NCBI GenBank assembly: GCA_016758965.1
Contig: JAEPRB010000057.1
Span: forward strand, 62,001 to 126,000
DNA: 64,000 nt
Origin: Circinella minor
Taxonomy: Eukaryota; Mucoromycota; Mucoromycetes; Mucorales; Lichtheimiaceae
Reading direction: 5' to 3'
Made by a program: the position numbers and the translations under genes. Positions 1 through 11,790 of the stretch are shown here, piece after piece; positions within the stretch are counted from its first letter, which is position 1; every line of letters begins with the position of its first letter. A model generated the notes under the pieces. The model was not told the origin of the DNA. It ran no database searches and saw only the letters and a program-made list of their open reading frames with translations.

Positions 1-1887
1 AGATCTTTTTCATCCACATTTTGATTTTCTTTTTCAGCAAGTAAATTAGCCATTTCACCTATAGTTAAAGTGACATAAACATATCCTAATTGTTTGATAG
101 TTTCTCGATGAAGTGCTTCAATACATTGTTTAGCTAAACCCATATGTGATTCCTATATAAATTCCATCCCATATTATTCCAAATAAAAGTTAAAAAAAAA
201 GTATATGTTCAACAAACTTATTATTATGATTATTTACCTCTGTAAGAACTTCTTGATGTGTTTCAATAATAGCTTTTAATTGTGGAAGACCTTTTTGAAA
301 AGCTTCTATCATATCATTGTAGATAGGATGTTTATTTTTAAAATATTTCTCAAGAGCAGCCGATGTATATTTTGGTAATGAAGGAACCTGAAAGAAATTT
401 CAATTATTTTCTTTTTCTTATCTTCTTTTTCAAAAAAAAAAAAAAAAAAACTTACTCGACCATAATGAATTAAAGATACAAGAATATATTTTTTATAAGC
501 TTCAACTTGAATAGCACTAATAACTTGAGCAGGTGCAGAAACAGTCTATCAATGATATCGAAAGAAAAAAAAAAGGTTAAATAAGTGAAAGAAAAAGGAA
601 AAAAGGACAAAAGTATAATTACCAATACTAAAAATTCAATAGCTCTTTCAAAGTTTTTATTCCCAATATAAATCATAGCACTATAATAATGATATAATAA
701 GAAACTTTTGATTGAAATATCATAAGTCTATTAAAAAAAAATATTAATATTTTATATAAACTAAACTCTCATCTTATCTCATCCATTTTTATATCAACTT
801 ACTGAAGGGTTTACATCTTCAATATCATGATCCAATATAATTAATGGTTGATGATACATTTTGGATGATAATGATGCCTTATATCAAAAAGAAAAAAAGA
901 ATCAATTATTATTCATCTTCAAGCTCTTTATTTTATTTTCCAAATCATGTTTTTTTTTCTTTACCTGTGCAAGTGGAGCATGTAATGATGTTAATGTATT
1001 TTTTTCAGGAGTAAGTCTTTCAATTGCAACAATAAGTGGTACAATAGGAATTACAGGCTATATATATATATATATTATTAGTACTCTTATTCTTACTATA
1101 TATATTGCTTATCTTCCTCTCTCTCTCCTTCTCTTTCTAAAATTTGAACTATTTACGTTTTGAAGTAACTTGGCAAGGTGTTCGAGAGCATGAGCAATAT
1201 GAGTAACTGGTTTTTTTTTTAAATAATAAAAAGTTATTTGTAAGCAATTGATATATCATGGCTTTTCTTTTTTTTTTTTAAAAAAAAAAAAAAAATAGAT
1301 AGATAAGATATATTTACTTACTTCTTGAAGGTGAATATAATAATTGTTCTGGTTTAAATACACGTACAAAGTGATGCATAGCTTGAACCAAGAATTGACC
1401 CACATTAATATCAGTTACTGAATTACAACGTGATGTCCTAATATGAATGTATATATATATATATTTATAAGGTTATAAGAACTTTTTTTATAAAAATCAT
1501 TTTGAATTTTTTTTTTTAAAAAAAAAATACTTGCAGGAAATAAAGATAACCAAGACTATGTTCAGAAGGATCTAAAACAGTCAGTGGATCTAATTGAGTT
1601 GTAGTACTTGCTTGAAAATGAGGTTCTGAAAGTTGATTTAATTTATTTGCCAATGACTTCATTTGTTCATTACTATTTTCATTGACAGAAGTAATGAATG
1701 CAAGAATTTCATCAATAATTTGTGGGTCCATGGTTGTTTGTTGTTGTTGTCTTGTGGATGTTGCTATCGTTGAGGTTGCTGAGGTTGTTGTTGTTGCATG
1801 AGGAGGAGAACGCATGGTTTGCGCGTTATTTTCAGGTATTGAAAATTGTGGTTGTTGTTGAGATTGAGATTGTTGTCGGTCAGTCAT
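1..1887 (-). CDS. CSN3: COP9 signalosome subunit 3 (CSN3), 5' part; gene runs off left edge
   Basis: Subunit of the COP9 signalosome, the nuclear/cytosolic complex that removes Nedd8 from cullins. Nine exons are visible: 1535-1887, 1322-1437, 1157-1206, 965-1057, 803-877, 623-727, 456-545, 238-387 and 1-152, the last cut by the window edge. The spliced frame is open for 344 codons through exon 8 plus 50 more in exon 9. Residues resembling animal CSN3 include LDPSEHSLGYLYFL, SAMIYIGNKNFERAIEF, EAYKKYILVSLI and MGLAKQCIEAL, the last inside the helical/PCI region. The N-terminal ~50 residues are Gln/Thr-rich and lineage-specific. Intron 1 appears to be GC-AG (donor GCAAGT at 1534-1529), because the alternative GT donor four bases on breaks the frame. 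The C-terminal PCI end lies outside the window. The start is the first Met of an open exon preceded by an A/T-rich leader. Confidence 0.93.
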
Positions 1888-2479
1888 TTTTTTTTTTTTT
1901 TATATTATATATAAAAAAAAATGAACTTTAGAAAAAAAGAATTATAGGGCGCAGCAAAAAATAAAAAATAAAGAAACACACACGCGAAATGGGTTTCTTT
2001 TCAAAACGTTAGACACGCACACGCAGAAGGGGAAGTTGAGGAGGCTATTTTTTTTTTTTTTTTTTAATTTCAGTCGCGGCATTAAAAAAGAGATTCAATT
2101 TATTATGTTTCATGGTTTCTTTAATATGATTAATATGATTATTATTATTAGTATTAGTAGAGATTAAAATTAAATTAGAAAAGAGTGGAAAGAAAAAGGT
2201 TGTTTTTGCCAACTGTAAAAAAAATTAAAAGGTTTGTTGTCATTATTTCGGTGGGGGGCGGGGAGGGAGGGGAAAGGCATTATGTATATAGGACTTTTTT
2301 TTAATGTTATTTCCGCGCGTGTGTGTATGTGTGTTTATATATATATACATATAAAAAAAAGGGGATATGATAGTGTGTGTGTGTGTGTGTGTTTGTGTGT
2401 ATTTGTTATGAAAAGATTATAATATAAATTATATGTCGATGATGTTATTTAAAGAAAAAAAAAGTATATAAAAGAGAAA
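1888..2479. other. Intergenic: CSN3 upstream region and methyltransferase 3' flank
   Basis: No gene seen. The stretch holds CSN3's upstream region (T/A homopolymers, a GC-richer patch around 1945-2040), a G-rich patch near 2250-2275 and a short (GT)n tract at about 2371-2400. Short open frames here are low-complexity and lack homology. Confidence 0.6.
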
Positions 2480-4268
2480 TTAGAATGGTTTTTGTCCTAA
2501 ATTAATGGCTATTAACCATTGGGCTCCTGGTGGTTGTTTACATTCATGTTCAAATCGTTTAAGAAACTGTGGGAATTTATCTGGAGTTATTCCTAATGGT
2601 CCTGTTAAGAAAGGTTGTGCTGATCTTACAATATTAACGATATCCCAAAGAAATTCTCGATTTAATTGATCCGTTTTACCTAATAAAAACAATGAGATTA
2701 GTTTAGAAAAAAGAAACCTCACTTTTATAACTCAATTATAGAATGGAAACACTATTATACTTACTCAGATATGTATCTCTTTGATCACTTTTAATAAAAT
2801 CAATATTGACTTGTTCCATAAGTTCTTTTAATTTGAATGCAATGTATGGCTCCTGTCCACGTTCCCGCATTACATTCATAACTATATAATCATAATAAAT
2901 TGTTAAACACTTTTCATTTTGAATATATGATTTTTGAAGGCAGACCCAATTGTATATTTATATATAGAGCAAAAACTTACAAATACCGCCAACCCAAAGA
3001 CAAAAATCATTCCCGCGATCCTATTTAGTTGCATAAAAATAAGAATAAGAATAGTTTAGTATGTTTTTTTTTATATATTTCCAAATCCTTTCTCTCCCCC
3101 CCCCACTTATTCTTTTTAGGGTTTTGAGTTGCTATATATATATAAAAAAATAAAAATAAACGAACCATCATTCCAGATTCAAGTGATTGGAAAAATCCAC
3201 CTGGTTTTAAAACACGATGAATTTCTTTTAAAGCTATTAACCATTCTTCATGACGTAAAGCCAACATAAAAAATCGCATATTAACAAAATCAAAAGTATT
3301 ATCTTCAAATGGTAAACGTTCTAGGACGTTTGCGTGTAAAAATTGAACATTAGGGGGTCTGATATCACTTGGAAACATATCACTAAAGTCGATACCATAA
3401 AATTCACAACCGGGGAACTCAGTTGCTAAATCCTAATTAATAAAAATAATTTAATTTTTTATAAGGAACCGTGCGCAACATAAAACAATGCAAGTTATTT
3501 TTTTTTTTTTTTTTTTTTTTTTGCTTTTTACCATTATCCATGTTCCGGGACCACATCCCACATCTATAATTTTAAGAAATGTCAGGGGTTTTTTTTTCTG
3601 CTTCGTGTGATCATTTTACTACTTATTCTCTTTTTTCTATTCAAAAAAAAAAAAAATCATTTATTCTTTAAAGCTTTTACCTAAAATTTTAGCACCTTTT
3701 TCAAGAGTGGGTAAAACTTCCTTGGCAACATTACTATAGTAACAATATACATATTCTAATTAATTACCATAGAAACCGTGGAGGGGAGGGAATTCATGTT
3801 TCATTAAAAAAAAAAAGTCTGGATTTAAAAATTTATTTTTAAACTTACCCTTCGAACAAGGCTTTGAGTGCAAAATGTTGCTATTTTATGTGATAATATT
3901 AAAAAAAGAATAACAATTAGAAAATTGGTTCATTTTTCCCCATTTGCCCTCTCCTCTTTTTTTTAAAAAAAAGAAAAAGTTATATAAACACGTACTCCGA
4001 CTAAACGATCAATTTCTTCATCATCATGAGGAAGCCAATAAATTGAATCACTGATATTATGAAAAGCTCTTCCTTGTCTAACAACACTATCTGATATTGA
4101 AGGATTTGAACTAATAGAAGAAGCTGTTGTTGTAGTAGAATAAGCTGTTGAAGAAGGTGAAGGTGATTGTTTATTCTTCTTTTTTCGTCTTGTAGTTAAA
4201 CTTGAACTTGAACGTAATGGTGCTAATAATCGATGTTTACGTGATGCTGTTGAAACTTTATTACCCAT
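2480..4268 (-). CDS. SAM-dependent class I methyltransferase, probably N-myristoylated
   Basis: Eight exons (3996-4268, 3849-3880, 3681-3733, 3532-3563, 3166-3432, 2981-3020, 2765-2881, 2480-2679) join into a 337-codon protein with no frame break. Motif I, LDVGCGPGTW, lies near residues 119-128; the acidic post-I strand is EFYGID; the later motifs FDFVNMRF and HRVLKPGGFF are typical of the Methyltransf_11/25 fold. The substrate cannot be told from sequence. The N-terminus MGNKVSTAS has Gly2 and Ser6 as in N-myristoylation signals, followed by a basic Ser/Thr-rich linker (about residues 10-60), which would suit membrane attachment. The start is supported by that motif. Related fungal proteins are often annotated simply as SAM-dependent methyltransferases; I cannot assign a pathway. 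Confidence 0.88.
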
Positions 4269-6780
4269 AATGTAAAAAGAATGGATGATAAATTATATTT
4301 GAAGTGGGTAAAAAAAAAAAATTGAATTGATTGGTTGGTTGGTTTCTTTTTTAAAGTATAAATAAATTGGGGTTTGTTGGTTAATGTTGTCTGTTTTATA
4401 ATGAAGAAAAAATAAAATCAGAAATTAAAAAAAAAAATAAGATAGAAGAAAGAAAGGTAAAAGAAGAAGGTACCGACAAATATATATATATATATATATA
4501 TATTATGGTTAGACATATATACTACAAACCTTTTTTTTTGTGTGTCGTTCGATCTAAACCCCTCTTTTCCTTTTTTTTTTATAACTCTGTTTATTAATGT
4601 TAGGTAAGGTTTCACACGTTTTCACACACGAATATTACACACGGCATTTTAGACACGAAAAATTTATAATTTAAAACTGCATATATATATATATATGCTA
4701 AATAATTTTTTTTTTCTATCCCGCCGTCATCCATTCTCCCTTTCTCTCTCTTTTTATGTTTGTTCTCCTAAAATTATATACTGTTGTAAGCATGATTAAT
4801 TAAATAATAATGGTAAAAAAAAAAAAAAAAGTACACATACACACATAATGAATGGAAAAGAAAAAAGATTAAAAAATAAAGGTGCGGGGTTAAAGAAAAA
4901 AGTTTACTTTAAATGTTAATGAAAATTACCAAAAAAACTTTCAGCTGTCAAAAAGGGTTATAAAACACACACACACACACACACAAACAGACACACACAC
5001 ACACGTACACACACTCGTACACACGCACATAATACATAAAACACAAACACATAAATACACGCACATACATAACATTACATACTTTTTTTGAAACGTGGAA
5101 AAAAAACAAGACAGTTTATTCTTTTTGTATCACGTCCAAAGATCTCTGTAACCCCATAAAATCATAACATGTCTGACCATAAATAGGAAGAAGAAGGAGC
5201 AAAAAAAAAAAAAAAAAGCTTTTTATTCCACTTCAAATACCAGATTACTGGGTTTTTTTTTTTTGTACTCTTGCTGTACTCCTCACTTTCGGGATTTCAA
5301 AAAAAAAGAACATTCTCCCTCTCCTCCCTCCCTCCCCCCAATTCATTATTTTAAACATAATTGTTTAATCTGATCTTTTAATAAGAAATAATAATCAAAA
5401 AGGGCGGAGTAAGTAAAAAGTAATATTAAACAAAAGGGAGTTCATAATAATGCAAAGCTGAGAATATATAAGATTTATTTTTAAAATTATATATAAAGTT
5501 ACGAAATGTTAAAGAAGTGACCGTTCAATGGGTAAATGCAGAACTAAAAACATTTCTGTATATATATATATATATATAATATACTTACTAATTTAACTAA
5601 AGAAATTATAAAATTACATTCAAATTCCATAAAAAAAATCGTATCATTAGTATATAGTTATTTTTGAATTAGTGGTATAAATAATGATCATTCCAATTGA
5701 CCTAAAAATGACAAGGAAGGGGGGAATGACATATACAAATATATGAGGCTCAGTATATTTTATTTACTATTTAGACAACTCCCGCCTGACTCATCTCTCA
5801 ATTAGTTGCTATGAAGACATCTTCTTTCTACACAATGTTGTAAGAAGATAGTTTAAATACGTACACACAGTAAATAAACCATGGACAATTATTAATAGAA
5901 AATACCTCGGGTCTCTTTAACTAAACTCAATTCGCTTTATACAAGTAATTAAAAAGTTTAGCCGTCCCCTTTCGATATTGGATATATTATATCGTTGGGG
6001 TTTTATATTATTTTTTTTGTTTTTACTTATTGTTTATTACCATTTCTAGTCTTATCTCCTCTCTTTTTAACTTACCTTTTTTTTTAACTTAACACTAGTC
6101 ATTGTATGATAATAACTCAGTTTTTAAGATCCATGACATTGGTTCTTTTGTCGATACTTTTAAGTTAGTTATATATTAACCAATAAAATTATACACATGC
6201 AAAAACCTGATTCCTCCTTGTTTTTTCTCTTATTGTTTAAAACTCAAATAATAACTTAGATGAATTGAATGATATCATACTATATTGTATCATTTAAATA
6301 AGATACCATTTTTTTTTTTTGCCCCTATTTTAAAGAGGTAAAAAAAAAAAAAAAAAAAAAAAAAGAGTTCTCCGCACTAAAGGTGTAGATATACATTTAT
6401 TTTATTAATTAATTAATAACAATAAAAATATCAGCAAACGTATAAAAACAAGATTTTTATTTTTAGATATTACGACTTGTTGCATGAAATGGAAAAACGA
6501 TGTGTCGGCTTTTTTTTTTTTAACCTTTTTACTCATGTAGATGCATATGAAATGTATCATGTATAATTCATCGTGATTTCCAGACCTTATCTCTCTCTAC
6601 TCCCCCAACCCAAGCCCAACCGAAGAGCCGGAATCTTAGTGTATCTTTAAATATTCTTCTTTTTTTTTTACGTCTGTGTCACCAAGGGAATGGGGGGAAA
6701 ATGGTACTAAGTAAAAAAGAGCTAAAAGGATTATCTAGAAGTTTTGAATATATAAGAGATAAGTGAAAGAGAGAATTATA
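4269..6780. other. Intergenic, A/T-rich, no gene recognised
   Basis: About 2.5 kb between the methyltransferase start and the left inverted repeat. It contains long A and T runs, (TA)n tracts near 4480-4502, 4681-4696 and 5562-5580, and a CA-rich array at about 4965-5060. Open frames are short and low-complexity. No RNA gene was recognised by eye. Confidence 0.6.
4965..5060. repeat. (CA)n-rich microsatellite, interrupted
   Basis: Dinucleotide CA runs interrupted by GT/CG steps, in the upstream region of the methyltransferase gene. Simple-sequence repeat; no other role is visible. Confidence 0.8.
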
Positions 6781-6984
6781 CAGGATTTTCACTAATAATT
6801 GGCGTGCCTTGCTTTTCAACCTGGCGTGACACTAATTTCCCTTTGGCGACTGGGAGGATTTGAACTTGGCGCATGATAAAATTTAGAATGGCTGACAATG
6901 TTTTTTACTTGGCACTTAGGTTCTTTCATTTTGGAGTGATCAGAATTTAATTTGGTATTGTATGAATTACTCTGTGGCACAGTC

Positions 6985-7017
<33 letters not shown>

Positions 7018-7088
7018 GGCATTAAATGAATTTTACTTTGGCATTTAGTCCTTGGATATCTTCGCAATAAAAAAAAAGTTTCTTTTCA
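6781..7088 (+). repeat. Left terminal inverted repeat, rich in TTGGC(G/A) motifs
   Basis: Pairs with 13225-13515 on the opposite strand. GGCG or GGCA, usually preceded by TT, recurs at about 6801, 6823, 6845, 6868, 6911, 6976, 7018 and 7040, the first four at ~22-bp spacing. Subterminal motif arrays of this kind are typical transposase-binding sites in several DNA transposon groups. A long poly-T tract (6990-7017) is included. Confidence 0.85.
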
Positions 7089-7566
7089 TGAACCATCCAG
7101 TCTTTCAAAATGACAAAATCGAAGCGATAAGTATTTTCAAATAAGTTCGAAAACCAAGCATCGCCAAATGGAGCATACATGGCTCAAATGTTTGTGAACA
7201 ATGCTTGTTGATTGTGAGATGGAAATGCAATGATTTTGAATAACTGTGGAAGCGAGGATAAAGATCTTCTTCTGGACAAAAAAAATTGTTATGTTTTTTA
7301 AGACGAGGACCCATAAATATACAGGAGAACAACTTGCAATTTGATATCAAGAAATCGTAATTGTTGCTTTGTCCTCATTCTGTTGCTTTGCATCAAATAC
7401 TACAAGATGCTGCCAGTGTTTACTTTGTCATGAATTGTAAGGTATTTCAAATGTGAGAATTTTTACGTATCACACAATGAATCTTCTCAATTAAGGCTCT
7501 GACCTTAGCTTGTTGGTTCATTTTCAATTATTCATTCGTGGTTATTTTCGTTCACAATTCAGTATT

Positions 7567-8998
7567 ACGCTTTAGTTATCACTATGGACTACAGCGAAAC
7601 GTATTACAGCATACCCGTAGAAACTATTCAACGGCATTGTCAACTGCACCAACGACGAGGACTTTCTATACAAGGACGTGCAACCATACTTAATGTATTG
7701 ATATTATCAAATTATGGCATATTCTACGCGTTATGGGAGCCCCTGTCCACAAGTTTCATTCCAAGCTTCGCAGTATTATTATCAAGTTTATCTCCCATCA
7801 AATGTTTCCAAAAGTCTCTTACCAAACATTATGTCTTTCAAGAGCACAAGATGGGGTAGGTCTCTTAGACCCCATCACACAACAAAACGCTCTTCAGCTT
7901 CGATGGATTATCCCAATGTTAGATGAACCAACTATGTTTTCTGAACACACATTGTGTTTGATTCATCATATGGCTACTACCAGCAAATTCGCCCCTGACC
8001 ATCGTCTTTTACTCCTTGATTACAATGCACGCAAACAACATGTACTACCAACCGCTTCACCAGTCAGCATTATTTACCGCACTATGGATCACCTATCACT
8101 CACCTATCCGTTCACATTCTCTATCACAATCGCTACCGCATTACAATTACCAGCTACCAGTATCTTTGATATTCATCCTGATCACCACCCTAAATCTCGA
8201 CCTGGGTATTTTAAATTACAAGTCAAAGATCTTTTTACTTTTGACCCCCACTTACAACACTTACGTCTACTCAACATAACTAACCAGCCACCTCATCCAA
8301 TTCTACTTAAACACTTCATCAAATATGTAACTGATTTTCGCATTTTTATACGACCATTTTTCGCTCCTCTTACTCACCCTAAGGATCATCCTGGTGGTGG
8401 CCATCGAGGTGCAATTATGAACATTGACTATTCACCTTTCTCCAACTTCCTACTCACACATAGCGCACTTTCTTCATACAAACCAAAAACATACCACACC
8501 TTTATACAACAACAACACAAGACCTCCAGTAACATCAGCTCCAGCCGATGGAACAACTTCTGGTCTATTAAAATGGAGCATGGCGCGCGGAACATATTAT
8601 TTCGTCTCTTCCACTCAACCATTCCAACAGGGAATTTGCTCCACCGAATTAGCCCATCTTTTCTCACAACTCCACACTGCCGTATATGCCAGCATCCAAC
8701 TGAGACGCTTCACCACTTCCTCATTTGGTACCCCAAAAAGAAACAAGCCTGGTTCCACACATGGCAAGAACTTTTCCACATCCGTCCTCCGCTTTACGCT
8801 ATCCTTCAATCAATTACTAAAAATGCAAAAGTTCGACAACACATTCCTAGTAACACCTTTTTCTCTATTTGCTCATATATCCTATTATATATATGGCGTG
8901 CTCATTGGGCCATGGTGTTTGATGAAAACCCTTTTCTCCCTCAGCATGTTGCTACACAGGCCATCAATGCCATTCATATTCATATTCAACTATAACTT
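7567..8998 (+). pseudogene. 5'-truncated, frameshifted LINE reverse-transcriptase C-terminal fragment
   Basis: The reading begins with the segment RRGLSIQGRATILNVLILS, typical of the region after the RT domain in non-LTR retrotransposons. It shifts frame near 7708-7716, where the expected SKLWHILRV continues in another frame, then runs open to a stop at about 8996. It carries QDGVGLLDPITQQNALQLRW, a conserved linker, and a zinc-knuckle-like CRICQHPTETLHHFLIWYP. In that motif the usual final Cys (WCP) is Tyr. There is no RT catalytic core or endonuclease, so this is a dead 5'-truncated insertion. A poly-A run at 9060-9074 may mark the old 3' tail. Confidence 0.8.
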
Positions 8999-9564
8999 AA
9001 CTCTTTTTTTCCTCTCTTCTTATTTTCTTTATTTTAAACTTCTCCATATATACGTAACGAAAAAAAAAAAAAAACTCTTTTACATTACAGCACTCCTTCC
9101 CGTTTGTTTCAATTATAACTTCTCTCTTGTACTATTGTCACTTGCAGCCGCAATAATATCACTTCTATCGAACATGTTATTGTATTAAATAAAATATCAC
9201 GGAGTTCTAACCAACTCTCATACAAAAAAAAAATGTAAAGAGAAAATAGCAAATACAATGAAAGTGCCTCCTTGTGCTTAAAAAAAGAGACACTTCCATC
9301 AAGAAGTAATAGGGAAACAAATAAAAACAATCCTAGCATTAAAAAATAAAGCATTCAAGTAAACTTAATATTGATACTTTTTATTTGATTGTTGAAGTAT
9401 GTGTGGTCAATTTAAATTTTCAACGGAGGAGATAAGAGAAGTTAGTATTTCTTGTATCAAGAAGAAACAAAAAGTAGGTGTTATTATTACTATTATAATA
9501 ATTGGATGTTTTAAATATGATGACTCTGAGTATCAGCAGTGTCACTATATATAAATATATATAT

Positions 9565-9662
9565 ATATCTATATCTATATCTATATCTATATCTATATCT
9601 ATATCTATATCTATATCTATATCTATATCTATATCTATATCTATATCTATATCTATATCTAT
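9565..9662. repeat. (CTATAT)n hexanucleotide array
   Basis: About 16 near-perfect tandem CTATAT units preceded by (TA)n. Any open frame over it (Ile-Ser repeats) is an artefact of the repeat. Confidence 0.95.
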
Positions 9663-11100
9663 AAACAGAAGGGTAGATCACGTTAGAAATCTTTTTGTTA
9701 CCAAGAATAACTAACCTTCTTATTCTTTCAATATTGCCACAATCCCTTTATTATAAACCCAAAGAGAGAGAGGGCGACTTGAACCAATGATACATATGAC
9801 AAATATACTTGACTAAAGCAAAAGGAGCATAGCAGCTGAAAGCAGCTGCTTTGTTGCTTGGATGATAAAAAGAAGGACAGTTCTTCAAGGTCCAGCATAC
9901 CAACAAGAACGACAAGAAGAGAGTAAATCGATATAACAGAGAATGACCGATAGAACAAAAGGACGAACAAATCAGTCAATCAATCCATTATTATTTCCAC
10001 CACATCACACGTACTTGTTATTAATCAATCCCTTGTACGTCCATTCACCTTATGGCCATTTCCTTTTTTTCTGTAATACTTACAAGAACATATATGTGCT
10101 CTCCAACACATGCCAATCACAACTTGAATTCTTTTCATAAGAGACATCCTTCTCAAAGCAACAACACTGGTCTATTTAAATATAAATGTCACCATAATGG
10201 GGAAAATTATTCAGAATCTTCATTCAACCGATCTTTTTTTTTTCATCCCTTTTCTATTGAATCCAATCATGTCAATCAAAAATAAATTTACATTTACCTA
10301 CTATCTTCTTCCAAATAACTTGACACCATAAGGAACCTTGGTATTATAAAGAAGAGGACGCGTAGCAGCATTGACGATAACAACAAATATCATACACAAG
10401 AAAGACCACGTTCTTTATTACATGAATCGGATACATCGGCATGAAAAAAGATCCACCGCAACACAAAATGAAAAAAAAAATGAAACAGACTTAGAACTAG
10501 TAAGCAGTAGAAAAATTGACTCACAACATCCTTGGCCAAGAAGAAGAAATCTGGGTCAGTATGAGAAGAACAATAACCAAAATGAAAATCCGTATGGCAA
10601 AAAGGGAAAAGTTGATTCAATAGGATAGCAAAACGAGCGCCAGGACCAGATGGCCAATGGATGAATTGTTTTGTGTGTTAAAGGAGGAGAAGGTGATATG
10701 GCGATTGAGAAAAAAAAAGAATAAGTATAAAAAAGAGGAAGGGAAGAAATAAAAAAACATTCTACAAATCCTATAAGTGAAATATATTGACTACATTTTT
10801 TTCTTCTATCCTGATGATTATACTATCATACAGAAGATAATTCTTCTGCAAATGATATTAGAACGATTAAGAAAGAGAGATTTTTTTTTTGAAGAAGGAA
10901 TAGATAATTATCCCTGACTCCGTTGATACTTTTTTTTTGCTGACTAAATTTTTATGCATACAAATGCCATGTGAAGAACCTTGCTACATTGATGAAGTTT
11001 TCATATGATTCTCATGTTAATGAACTTGCGTAAGTATTGTGTATATATTTATATACTGGGGGTATTTAAAGGTGTTTTTTATGTCTACTAATTCAACGCG
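9663..11100. other. Interior of inverted-repeat structure, no gene recognised
   Basis: Mixed sequence, slightly less AT-biased than intergenic DNA. Several 60-90 codon frames occur on both strands but show no family signature. They may be remnants of older insertions. Confidence 0.5.
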
Positions 11101-11103
11101 TGT

Positions 11104-11469
11104 ATGTATAGGTGCTTGAACCACGTTCTCTTACTCAAAAAAAATCAATTCTCTGGTATTCAAAAGGATATTATCGGCGAACGATTACTTCAGGAAACAC
11201 ACATGTATGTATTAGAGAACTATTGCTCCATGTTTAATATGTTTGACCCATCATTCATGGCATCTATTACCAATATTCTCAAAGTAAGTGGAGTCAATTA
11301 TGGCTAATTGATACTAGAAGCAAGATCCTAGGTCTAATGTTTTTTTTTATATTTCCGTTTTGAATAGCCGTTGGAACAACCGTACTATAATCCTGACTTT
11401 ATCATTTCTCAGTTGAACAAGGAAATATGTGATTATCAACCTAGAACGTTTCATTATAGAGCGATCTGA
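11104..11469 (+). pseudogene. Broken 5' part of the PD-(D/E)XK-like gene
   Basis: Two exon-like blocks, 11104-11283 (ending ASITNILK before a GTAAGT donor) and 11368-11469 (PLEQPYYNPDF onward), join in frame. They then hit TGA at 11467-11469, just before the Tnp2-like insertion. The downstream part of the family protein resumes at 11778. I read this as the N-terminal half of the same gene, disrupted; the family's start codon cannot be placed. Confidence 0.45.
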
Positions 11470-11521
11470 ATGTTGTTAAACATGTACATGAAAAGGATAT
11501 TATTGTATGGGTTACTTATTG

Positions 11522-11790
11522 CTGTGACAACGTGCACTAATCAATACTTCTCTATGAACCACACCAACAAGAATAACGTTTTCGATTTTGAAACGGTCAG
11601 AACGAGGTAAATTGTTACATACGAGATATATAGCGCCACATGAATAACCACTATCGAATGGTGCGAACCAATCAATATTCAATGTAAGCATCAATGACTG
11701 TGGTGTTTCTACGAAAGGTAAACCAGTGCTAGGATCAAGGAGGTCATACCAGATTAGAAGATTTCCCCAAGTTACGCATGAAGGAGCCAT
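11522..11790 (-). pseudogene. Tnp2/CACTA-type (Plavaka-like) transposase fragment
   Basis: An open frame on the minus strand reads DLLDPSTGLPFVETP, then SLMLTLNIDWFAPFDSG and NNLPRSDRFKIENVILVGVV. This order (Leu-Thr-Leu-Asn-x-Asp-Trp-Phe, then N-N-L-P-R near a basic Glu-Asn) is typical of Tnp2-type transposases in fungi. Only about 75 residues remain, without the catalytic acidic residues, so it is a fragment. It lies antisense between the broken 5' part and the open 3' part of the nuclease-like gene, apparently interrupting it. Confidence 0.72.

Noticed and set aside
9502..9714. Ile-Ser repeat reading frame
   Set aside because: It is a translation of the CTATAT array, with no other coding evidence.
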